Assembly: GCA_900771045.1 (NCBI GenBank)
Contig: CAAGMM010000382.1
Coordinates: 1 to 5,083, forward strand
Length of the DNA: 5,083 nucleotides
Direction of reading: 5' to 3'
Source of the DNA: Bacteroidales bacterium
GTDB taxonomy: Bacteria > Bacteroidota > Bacteroidia > Bacteroidales > F082
A model generated the notes under the pieces. The model saw only the letters and a program-made list of their open reading frames with translations, was not told where the DNA came from and made no database searches. Numbering within the stretch: position 1 is the stretch's first letter; every line of letters begins with the position of its first letter. Below, piece by piece: positions 1 through 5,083 of this stretch. Both the position numbers and the translations under genes were made by a program.

Positions 1-699
1 AACTACGTTGACATTATTGTAAACTACGATGTTTCAAGAGCTGACGGCTCAAACAAAGATGCTGAGTTTGCCAGCCGACTGTTGAGAGCATACGCGAGAC
101 ATCAAGGCGGGCAAGTGCCGATAAGCACGTTTTACACTGACCTTGAAACGAATAAGCTCGCAAGTATGAGCGAAGACACAATAGCTTCGTACATTAACGC
201 TTTCAAGAAGATTTTCACCATTGAGGACATGCCGGCTTGGAATCCCAACCTCCGCTCAAAAACGGCGATACGCACATCCGACACGCGGTATTTCGTTGAT
301 CCTTCGATTGCGGCAGCCGCTCTTGGTCTCGGCCCAAACGACCTGCTGAACGACCTCGAAACAATGGGACTGCTGTTTGAGACATTGGCCGTCAGAGACT
401 TACGTGTCTATGCCGAAGCGATGGATGGCAAGGTCTATCATTACCGCGACAAAAACGGGCTTGAATGCGATGCCGTGATTCACCTCCGCAACGGTAAATA
501 CGGTCTTGTCGAGATAAAACTCGGCGGTGACACTCACATTGAAGAAGGTGCGGCGAACCTCAAGAAGTTACGTGGCAAAATAGATACCGAAAAGATGCAG
601 GAGCCGTCGTTCATGGCCGTCGTGACAGCCGTCGGCAAATACGCCTTCCGCCGCGCCGACGGTGTGTATGTCGTGCCGATCGGAAGCCTGAAGGACTGA
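1..699 (+). CDS. ATP-binding protein with C-terminal DUF4143 domain, 5'-truncated
   Basis: The reading frame is open from base 1 and ends at TGA 697-699, so 232 C-terminal residues of a longer protein are visible. An in-frame TTG at 82 could be mistaken for a start, but the frame runs on upstream with family-like sequence (NYVDIIVNYDVSRA), so this is a partial gene. Residues about 55-80 form a winged-helix-like linker (TIASYINAFKKIFTIEDMPAW). From about residue 90 comes a DUF4143-type domain with the restriction-endonuclease fold: E127 in GLLFETLAVRDL, D157 in GLECDAVI, and E171-x-K173 in GLVEIKLGG, which are the expected PD-(D/E)xK positions. Family knowledge: these proteins carry an N-terminal AAA-type P-loop ATPase, which would lie left of the window. 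Their cellular role is poorly defined; some are thought to act in DNA-related or toxin-antitoxin-like functions, which is not demonstrated here. The gene converges with ppdK and has no clear plus-strand terminator. Confidence 0.88.
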   Translation, partial: NYVDIIVNYDVSRADGSNKDAEFASRLLRAYARHQGGQVPISTFYTDLETNKLASMSEDTIASYINAFKKIFTIEDMPAWNPNLRSKTAIRTSDTRYFVDPSIAAAALGLGPNDLLNDLETMGLLFETLAVRDLRVYAEAMDGKVYHYRDKNGLECDAVIHLRNGKYGLVEIKLGGDTHIEEGAANLKKLRGKIDTEKMQEPSFMAVVTAVGKYAFRRADGVYVVPIGSLKD

Positions 700-726
700 C
701 ATCGGCATCAATGCCTGCAAAAGTGT

Positions 727-760
727 AAAAAAGCAGAGACGCAGCACGCCGCGTCTCTGC
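727..760 (-). terminator. Rho-independent terminator of ppdK
   Basis: Bases 733-742 (GCAGAGACGC) pair perfectly with 751-760 around an 8-base loop, giving a 10-bp GC-rich stem. Read on the minus strand, the stem is followed by six T (complement of A 727-732), and it starts 34 bases after the ppdK stop codon. That is the standard arrangement for ppdK. On the plus strand the stem is followed by AAATATCG, with no T tract, so it is not a good terminator for the gene ending at 699. Confidence 0.85.
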
Positions 761-794
761 AAATATCGTCTGACGTTAATCGTCATTCCTTATT

Positions 795-3575
795 TTACTT
801 CTCGGCCTTGATAGCAGCCTGTGCCGCTGCGAGTCGTGCGACCGGCACGCGGAACGGCGAGCAACTGACATAATTGAGCCCTGTCTTGTAGAAGAACTCC
901 ACAGAAGCCGGGTCACCGCCATGTTCACCGCAAACACCGCATTTCAGAGCTGTTCTTGCACTTCTGCCACGCTCGACACCGAGTTTCACCAACTGACCGA
1001 CGCCTTCCTGGTCCAAAGTGTTGAACGGATCGGCAGGGATAATCTTCTGGTCGATATAGCTGTGGACAATAGCGTTGACGTCGTCGCGTGAGAAGCCGAA
1101 TGTCATCTGGGTAAGGTCGTTGGTTCCGAAGCTGAAGAACTGTGCGACTTCGGCAATCTTGTCGGCAACCAATGTGGCGCGAGGTATCTCAATCATCGTT
1201 CCGTACATATATTCAATCTGGAACTTGTATTTCTTCTCCACTTCGGCCTTGACGCGCTCGGCGATAGCTTTCTGGTGCTCAAGTTCCTTCACGTTGATTG
1301 TGAGAGGAACCATTATCTCGAGGTGAGGATGCTGGCCTTCCTTCATCAGCTGTGCCGTTGCCTCAAACAGGGCACGGAACTGTGTCTCGGTGATTTCCGG
1401 ATAAACGATGCCGAGGCGCACTCCGCGGAGGCCCATCATCGGGTTGACTTCGTGAAGCAGTTCGATTCTCTTCTGAAGTTCACGGAGCGACATACCGCGT
1501 TCGGCGGCGAGTTCCTTCTGTTTGTCGAGTGTATGAGGGACGAACTCGTGAAGCGGCGGGTCCATAAGGCGGAATGTGACAGGTTTGCCGTCGAGTACCT
1601 TCATCGTGGCCTTTGCGCTTTCGCGGATATAAGGTTCAAGTTCGTTAAGTGCGGTCTGGCGTTCCTTGATGGCCTTTTCGACAGCCTCTTTGCGTTTCTT
1701 GTCGTTCTTTATCGTCATTGCGAGAGCCTCGCTCGTGGTCGCGATAATCATATTGCGGAGTTTGGCAAGAGGTTTCTCGCTGTTCTTACCGTAGAACATG
1801 TGCTCGATACGGAACAGGCCTATACCTTCGGCACCGAAGCTGACGGCCTTGAGAGCATCGTCCGGGTTGTCGGCGTTGGTACGGACACCCATCTTGCGGT
1901 ATTTGTCAACGAGTTTCATAAACTCCTGGAAGCGTTTGTTCTCGGTGGCGTCAATCATCTTGATTTCGCCATCATAGACATAGCCTTTTGTTCCGTTAAG
2001 GCTGATGACATCACCTTCTTTATATATCTTCTCTCCGATAGTGACGGTAGCGTCTTTCTCGTTGATATGGACGGCTTCGCAGCCGACTATGCAGCACTTA
2101 CCCCAGCCGCGGGCGACGAGGGCGGCGTGTGACGTCATTCCGCCTTTTGCGGTGAGGATGCCGTTGGCGGCGCGCATACCTTCAACGTCTTCGGGATTGG
2201 TCTCTTCCCTTACGAGGACGCAGTTTGTCTTGGCGGCGCGATATTCATTAGCCTTTGCGCTTGAGAGGGCGATTCTTCCCACTGCACCGCCGGGGCCTGC
2301 CGGAAGACCGTGAGCGAGAATCTTGTGTTTCTTCTCGTCCGAAGCATCAAGAATCGGGTGAAGAAGTTCGTCAATCTGATTGACATTCAGCCTCATAACA
2401 GCCGTTTTCTCATCAATGCGTCCTTCGTGAAGCATATCGAGGGCCATATTGACGGCGGCGACGCCTGTACGTTTGCCGACGCGGCACTGAAGCATATAGA
2501 GTTTCTTATCCTGAATAGTGAACTCTATATCGAGCATGTCTTTGTAGAAGTCTTCAAGGATGCGGCGGACCTCACAGAGTTCTTTGTAAGTGTCGGGCAT
2601 AAGCTCCTGCATTGAAGGCATGTTTTTGTTTTTCTCGTTCTTAGTGTCGTCGTTGAGCGGGTTAGGCGTGCGGATACCGGCGACGACGTCTTCACCTTGG
2701 GCGTTGATAAGCCATTCGCCGTAGAATTTGTTGTCGCCCGTTGCGGGGTCACGCGTGAAGGCGACGCCCGTTGCGGAATTTTCGCCCATATTTCCGAACA
2801 CCATAGTCTGAACGTTGACGGCCGTACCCCAGTCTTCCGGAATGCCCTCTATCTTACGGTAAGAGACGGCTTTTTTTCCGTTCCAGCTCTTAAACACGGC
2901 CTTGATACCGCCTTCGAGTTGTTTTTCGGCGTCATCGGGGAACGACTTGCCGAGTTCCTTTTTAATGACTTTCTTAAAATCTTCGGCGAGTTTTTTCAGT
3001 TCCTCGGCCTTGATGTCGGTATCAGACTTATATCCTTTTTTCTTTTTGAAATCGTCAAGCATATCGTCAAGAATCTTGCGGATTCCGACACCTTTGACGG
3101 GTTCCATATCTTCAGCCTTTTCCATGACGACATCGGCGTACATCATAATGAGGCGGCGGTATGAGTCATAGACGAAACGCGGGTTGTTAGTCTTCTTGAT
3201 GAGGCCCGGAATCGTCTTGGAGCAGAGGCCGATATTGAGCACCGTGTCCATCATGCCCGGCATCGACTGGCGCGCTCCGGAGCGGCATGACACGAGAAGC
3301 GGATTCTCGGCATCACCGTATTTCATTCCCATAATGGCTTCCATTTTCTTTATTCCGGCGTGGACATCGTCCATCAAACCTGCTGGAAGCTGGCATTTGT
3401 TCGCATAATAAGCGGTGCAGCATTCCGTTGTTATAGTGAGACCGGCAGGAACAGGAAGACCGAGGTTGCACATCTCGGCGAGGTTGGCGCCTTTTCCGCC
3501 CAAAAGATTCTTCATCGTCGAGTCTCCTTCAGCCTTGCGGTCGCCGAAAGAATAAACGTACTTGATTTTTCCCAT
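795..3575 (-). CDS. ppdK: Pyruvate, phosphate dikinase (PPDK)
   Basis: A 926-residue cytosolic enzyme that interconverts pyruvate + ATP + phosphate with phosphoenolpyruvate + AMP + pyrophosphate. All three family domains are present. The N-terminal ATP-grasp nucleotide-binding domain has LLGGKGANLAEM (about 24-35, K28), SCRSGARQSMPGMMDT (about 96-111) and DIEFTIQDKKLYMLQCRVGKRT (about 349-370). The central swivelling domain has GGMTSHAALVARG with phosphohistidine H483. The C-terminal PEP/pyruvate TIM barrel has FRLMDPPLHEF (R669), GLRGVR (R717), MIEIPRA (E796), FGTNDLTQ (N819, D820) and CGVCGEHGGDP (catalytic Cys probably C882). It is slightly longer than the roughly 875-residue clostridial enzyme; part of this seems to be a Lys/Glu-rich stretch near residues 616-642. 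The start at ATG 3575 is preferred over an in-frame ATG at 3635: the family sequence begins at MGKIKYVYSFGDRKAEG, and a promoter element at 3603-3610 lies between the two ATGs. No Shine-Dalgarno is seen. Monocistronic, divergent from hsp20. Confidence 0.98.
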   Translation of the reverse strand: MGKIKYVYSFGDRKAEGDSTMKNLLGGKGANLAEMCNLGLPVPAGLTITTECCTAYYANKCQLPAGLMDDVHAGIKKMEAIMGMKYGDAENPLLVSCRSGARQSMPGMMDTVLNIGLCSKTIPGLIKKTNNPRFVYDSYRRLIMMYADVVMEKAEDMEPVKGVGIRKILDDMLDDFKKKKGYKSDTDIKAEELKKLAEDFKKVIKKELGKSFPDDAEKQLEGGIKAVFKSWNGKKAVSYRKIEGIPEDWGTAVNVQTMVFGNMGENSATGVAFTRDPATGDNKFYGEWLINAQGEDVVAGIRTPNPLNDDTKNEKNKNMPSMQELMPDTYKELCEVRRILEDFYKDMLDIEFTIQDKKLYMLQCRVGKRTGVAAVNMALDMLHEGRIDEKTAVMRLNVNQIDELLHPILDASDEKKHKILAHGLPAGPGGAVGRIALSSAKANEYRAAKTNCVLVREETNPEDVEGMRAANGILTAKGGMTSHAALVARGWGKCCIVGCEAVHINEKDATVTIGEKIYKEGDVISLNGTKGYVYDGEIKMIDATENKRFQEFMKLVDKYRKMGVRTNADNPDDALKAVSFGAEGIGLFRIEHMFYGKNSEKPLAKLRNMIIATTSEALAMTIKNDKKRKEAVEKAIKERQTALNELEPYIRESAKATMKVLDGKPVTFRLMDPPLHEFVPHTLDKQKELAAERGMSLRELQKRIELLHEVNPMMGLRGVRLGIVYPEITETQFRALFEATAQLMKEGQHPHLEIMVPLTINVKELEHQKAIAERVKAEVEKKYKFQIEYMYGTMIEIPRATLVADKIAEVAQFFSFGTNDLTQMTFGFSRDDVNAIVHSYIDQKIIPADPFNTLDQEGVGQLVKLGVERGRSARTALKCGVCGEHGGDPASVEFFYKTGLNYVSCSPFRVPVARLAAAQAAIKAEK

Positions 3576-3602
3576 ATTCAATAATAATTTACAGTTAAAG
3601 TG

Positions 3603-3610
3603 CAAAGATA
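3603..3610 (-). promoter_or_regulatory. Bacteroidota-type -7 promoter element of ppdK
   Basis: On the minus strand this reads TATCTTTG followed by CA, an exact match to the TAnnTTTG -7 element of the Bacteroidota housekeeping sigma factor. It lies 27 bases upstream of the ATG at 3575, which predicts transcription starting near 3598 and a leader of roughly 20-25 bases. No clear TTTG -33 element is found at the usual 19-21-base spacing (the sequence there reads TGTC), so the assignment rests on the -7 match and position. Confidence 0.68.
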
Positions 3611-3742
3611 CGATTTTATTCTTAAAATCCGACATTTATTTTTAAAAGATTTCAAAACAGGCTCTATAAATTGACTTTTTCGTTTTATTTTGGTGAATTA
3701 ATGAAATCCACCTATGTGTTTTTAAGCTTCCATCATCATTTA

Positions 3743-3803
3743 TCTGTCATTTTGTCATACAGTTTTGCACTAAAATTTTTCCTGTCTGTCATTTTGTCAT
3801 ACA
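3743..3803 (+). repeat. Two direct copies of a 19-base motif, candidate hsp20 operator
   Basis: The motif TCTGTCATTTTGTCATACA occurs identically at 3743-3761 and 3785-3803. Start-to-start spacing is 42 bases, close to four turns of B-DNA, so both copies would face the same side of the helix. Each copy itself contains two direct TGTCA half-sites eight bases apart. A weaker TTTTTGTC follows at 3808-3815. The pair lies 138-198 bases before the hsp20 start and more than 130 bases from the ppdK promoter, so it more likely serves hsp20. The binding protein is unknown; an operator role is inference from identity, phasing and position. Confidence 0.6.
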
Positions 3804-3926
3804 TACATTTTTGTCTTCTTTCTGTAAAGAATTATAAATCAATATTTTAAACAAAATTTGAAAGTCCAGGCATCATTTTTGACTAAATAGAGGCGAAACA
3901 ATAATAATTAACAACAATTAAAGAAT

Positions 3927-3931
3927 AGGAG
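3927..3931 (+). promoter_or_regulatory. Shine-Dalgarno sequence of hsp20
   Basis: AGGAG with nine bases to ATG 3941 and twelve to the following in-frame ATG 3944. The spacing favours 3941 as the start. This is the only clear Shine-Dalgarno in the window; the ppdK and superoxide reductase starts are preceded by A/T-rich sequence without one, as is usual in Bacteroidota. Confidence 0.75.
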
Positions 3932-3940
3932 ATTAAAACT

Positions 3941-4378
3941 ATGATGATTGCAAAAAGAACTTCAGACCTGTTCCCGACTTTGTGGAACGATTTGTTCGAC
4001 TTCAACTTCGGCGGATACGCCGCGAAGACGCCTCAGATGAACATCATTGAAAACGAGAACGATTTCGTCATCGAGGTCAATGTGCCGGGGCTTACCAAAA
4101 ACGAGCTCGCGCTCAACATCGACGCCGACAACAACCTCGTCATCGAGATGGTGAAGACGGAAGGCAAAGAATCAGGCCCGCAAGACACAGGCGCGAAACG
4201 CCGCTACCTGCGCCGCGAATTCGGGACGATGCAGTTCAAGGAAAGCGTCGCACTGCCGAAAGACATCCACGTCGAGCAGATCAGCGCGAAAGTCGAAAAC
4301 GGGATCCTGAGCATCAACCTGCCCAAGGTGACCGCTGAGGAGAAAAGGAAAATAGCGCAGATGATTGAAATTCAATAA
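3941..4378 (+). CDS. Small heat shock protein, Hsp20/alpha-crystallin family
   Basis: A 145-residue cytosolic, ATP-independent holding chaperone that binds unfolding proteins and usually forms large oligomers. The N-terminal arm (1-30, rich in Phe/Trp/Leu: DLFPTLWNDLFDFNFGG) is typical of the variable substrate-binding segment. The alpha-crystallin domain spans about 31-130: it begins PQMNIIENENDFVIEVNVPG and ends with the family signature A116-x-x-x-N120-G121-I122-L123 followed by INLPK. The C-terminal tail carries the I-x-I oligomerisation motif (I142-E143-I144). Length and all landmarks are those of an intact bacterial class protein. ATG 3941 is chosen for its Shine-Dalgarno spacing; ATG 3944 would remove one residue. 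It is monocistronic, preceded by a repeat pair that may control it and followed by a strong terminator. Heat or stress induction is expected from the family but no known heat-shock promoter is recognisable. Confidence 0.97.
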   Translation: MMIAKRTSDLFPTLWNDLFDFNFGGYAAKTPQMNIIENENDFVIEVNVPGLTKNELALNIDADNNLVIEMVKTEGKESGPQDTGAKRRYLRREFGTMQFKESVALPKDIHVEQISAKVENGILSINLPKVTAEEKRKIAQMIEIQ

Positions 4379-4402
4379 GCGTTATCCTAAAAACAACAAC
4401 AA

Positions 4403-4444
4403 ACCTGGGGTGTGCCGAAAATCGGCACACCCCAGGTGGTTTTT
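4403..4444 (+). terminator. Strong Rho-independent terminator after hsp20, probably bidirectional
   Basis: Bases 4403-4418 pair perfectly with 4422-4437, giving a 16-bp stem closed by a three-A loop (4419-4421). The plus strand then reads GG and five T (4440-4444). The stem starts 25 bases after the hsp20 stop. On the minus strand the stem is followed by T-rich sequence (TTTGTTGTTGTTTTTAGG), so it can also stop transcription from the convergent superoxide reductase gene, whose stop is about 95 bases upstream on that strand. Confidence 0.92.
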
Positions 4445-4531
4445 ACACGTTTTGAACTTCACAATCAATGCTGTACCCAGAACGGCTTCGTTATGTCGCA
4501 GCCGCATTCGTGGGCGCATTTTTGAATTCAC

Positions 4532-4912
4532 TTAGACGTCCTTTTTCCACAAACCGTGGAGATTGCAGTATTCATAGACGGTTTTGGGCTTGTCGGAACC
4601 GATTTTGAACTCCGCCGTCGGCTTGTCGGCGAGCCATCTGACCTGAATGCTGTTTTCGCATTCGAGAATGACGAACTCGATATGATGTTCCGGCAGCATA
4701 GGGTGTTCCACGCTGCCCACATCGACGCGAAGCGTGTCGGCATCCTTCATCGTGATGACGGGGACGTGCTTTTCCATTCCCGCATCTTCGGTGAGTGCGA
4801 TAAGTTCCTGCATCGGTTCGCCACAGCAAACCACCTTTACTCCTGAATCCACGGTCTTGACGACCACGTTGCCGCAGTGTCTGCAGCGAAAAATCCTCAG
4901 TTTCATCTTCAT
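4532..4912 (-). CDS. Superoxide reductase, 2Fe desulfoferrodoxin type
   Basis: A 126-residue cytosolic iron protein that reduces superoxide to hydrogen peroxide without producing oxygen, as used by anaerobes. The N-terminal desulforedoxin domain has all four Fe(SCys)4 ligands: C10 and C13 (FRCRHCGN) and the adjacent pair C29-C30 (VVCCGEPM). The catalytic neelaredoxin-like domain has the E47-K48-H49 triad (MEKHVP), H70 and H76 (HPMLPEHH) and C116/H119 (EYCNLHG), giving the full His4-Cys ligand set. Both iron centres are therefore expected to be intact, and the length is the usual one. The start at 4912 gives MKMKLRIFRC; an in-frame ATG two codons later (4906) is also possible, and no Shine-Dalgarno separates them. 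The electron donor (often rubredoxin) is not in this window. The gene is alone on its strand here, convergent with hsp20. Upstream repeats and a Fur/PerR-like site suggest iron or oxidative-stress control. Confidence 0.98.
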   Translation of the reverse strand: MKMKLRIFRCRHCGNVVVKTVDSGVKVVCCGEPMQELIALTEDAGMEKHVPVITMKDADTLRVDVGSVEHPMLPEHHIEFVILECENSIQVRWLADKPTAEFKIGSDKPKTVYEYCNLHGLWKKDV

Positions 4913-4952
4913 AATGTTTAAAATGTTTAAATGGTTGATAAAAATGTTTAAA
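4913..4952 (-). repeat. Three copies of TTTAAACATT directly before the superoxide reductase start
   Basis: Plus-strand AATGTTTAAA occurs exactly at 4913-4922, 4922-4931 and 4943-4952. The first two share one base (9-base step) and the third is 21 bases further, two helical turns. The cluster fills the presumed 5' leader and touches the start codon. It could be an operator or a translation-level site, or it could be chance low-complexity sequence; no regulator is identified. Confidence 0.5.
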
Positions 4953-4959
4953 TCCGATG

Positions 4960-4991
4960 CAATATTAAAGCTTTTTTCAATATTGATGAAA
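4960..4991 (-). promoter_or_regulatory. Weak promoter candidate for superoxide reductase
   Basis: On the minus strand, TTTC (4988-4991) is followed after a 20-base spacer by TAATATTG (4960-4967). Each element has one mismatch to the Bacteroidota TTTG / TAnnTTTG consensus, and the spacing is right. Transcription would start near 4955, making the three TTTAAACATT repeats the 5' leader. In such A/T-rich DNA a match of this quality could be chance. Confidence 0.33.
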
Positions 4992-4995
4992 CAGA

Positions 4996-5014
4996 ATTTA
5001 TGAATATCATTATT
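4996..5014 (-). promoter_or_regulatory. Fur/PerR-like palindromic site upstream of superoxide reductase
   Basis: The minus strand reads AATAATGATATTCATAAAT. It matches the classical 19-base Fur box (GATAATGATAATCATTATC) at 14 positions, including the central AATGATA and TCAT. A further GATAATG half-site lies at 5024-5030 on the plus strand. The site sits just upstream of the candidate -33 element, 84-102 bases before the ATG. Superoxide reductase is an iron enzyme of the oxidative stress response, so Fur or PerR control is biologically plausible. A/T-rich background makes false matches easy. Confidence 0.35.
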
Positions 5015-5083
5015 GATAAAAACGATAATGTAAAATATCAGTGCGGTCGGTCATTTTCGGCGTATAGGTCAAATTGTCAAATC

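Larger units (their letters stand above)
3611..3940. other. A/T-rich divergent intergenic region between ppdK and hsp20
   Basis: No gene is visible here. The ppdK side holds only the ppdK promoter just below 3611. The hsp20 side holds a 19-base direct repeat pair (3743-3803), then A/T-rich leader sequence and the hsp20 ribosome binding site. The hsp20 promoter is not clear. The best candidate is TTTG at 3793-3796, inside repeat copy 2, then a 20-base spacer and TCTTTCTG at 3817-3824, which has two mismatches to TAnnTTTG. That would give a leader of about 110 bases. The last 50 bases before hsp20 are A-rich and look unstructured. Confidence 0.6.

Noticed and set aside
568..786. Minus-strand open frame of 72 codons overlapping the ATPase 3' end
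   Set aside because: It runs through the ppdK terminator hairpin and antisense to the DUF4143 domain, and resembles no known protein.
771..790. Plus-strand terminator for the ATPase gene (TGACG-TTAAT-CGTCA followed by TTCCTT)
   Set aside because: The stem is only five base pairs and the T tract is interrupted, too weak to call.
1275..2132. Plus-strand open frame of 285 codons inside ppdK
   Set aside because: It lies fully antisense to conserved PPDK domains and its translation shows no recognisable domain; it is a codon-bias shadow, as are the other plus-strand frames between about 1075 and 3584.
3754..3770. Possible sigma-54 promoter (TGTCATACAGTTTTGCAC) next to repeat copy 1
   Set aside because: The -24 element lacks the invariant GG (it reads GT), and the distance to GC is one base too long for sigma-54.
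3830..3940. RNA thermometer in the hsp20 leader
   Set aside because: No CUCCU-like or four-U stretch is positioned to pair convincingly with the AGGAG, and the 50 bases before the start are A-rich and look unstructured.
4734..5003. Plus-strand open frame of 89 codons at the right end
   Set aside because: Most of it is antisense to the conserved metal-ligand region of superoxide reductase, and the rest is low-complexity upstream DNA.
5008..5030. Hairpin CATTAT / ATAATG
   Set aside because: It has only six A/T pairs around an 11-base loop, so it is not a stable structure; it is better read as part of the possible Fur-like half-sites.

Overview
The window looks like ordinary chromosome from an anaerobic member of the Bacteroidota, probably Bacteroidales. 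The evidence is a TAnnTTTG-type promoter element in front of one gene, two of the three visible start codons lacking a Shine-Dalgarno sequence, A/T-rich spacers around moderately GC-rich genes, and an anaerobe-style gene set (pyruvate phosphate dikinase and a 2Fe superoxide reductase). The family or genus cannot be fixed from the sequence.

Layout from left to right. Bases 1-699 (+) are the 3' end of an ATP-binding protein with a C-terminal DUF4143/nuclease-fold domain; its 5' part lies outside the window. It converges on the large minus-strand ppdK gene (795-3575), and a hairpin terminator at 727-760, oriented for ppdK, lies between them. A 365-base A/T-rich divergent spacer (3576-3940) carries the ppdK promoter and, on the hsp20 side, two copies of a 19-base direct repeat 42 bases apart. 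Then come a small heat shock protein gene (3941-4378, +), a 16-bp perfect-stem terminator (4403-4444) and, convergent with it, a complete 2Fe-type superoxide reductase (desulfoferrodoxin) gene (4532-4912, -). The last 171 bases are the A/T-rich upstream region of that gene. They contain three copies of a 10-base repeat, a weak promoter candidate and a Fur/PerR-like palindrome. I see no gene in 4913-5083.

The genes do not form one operon: orientation alternates and each complete gene is its own transcription unit. Functionally, PPDK interconverts pyruvate and phosphoenolpyruvate at the centre of carbon metabolism, while Hsp20 and superoxide reductase are stress proteins (unfolded-protein holding and superoxide removal). 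Their adjacency is suggestive but convergent, so they are not co-transcribed.

No mobile element, CRISPR array, tRNA/rRNA or new multi-gene system is visible. The observations most worth following are regulatory: the paired 19-base repeats before hsp20, and the repeat cluster plus Fur-like site before the superoxide reductase.
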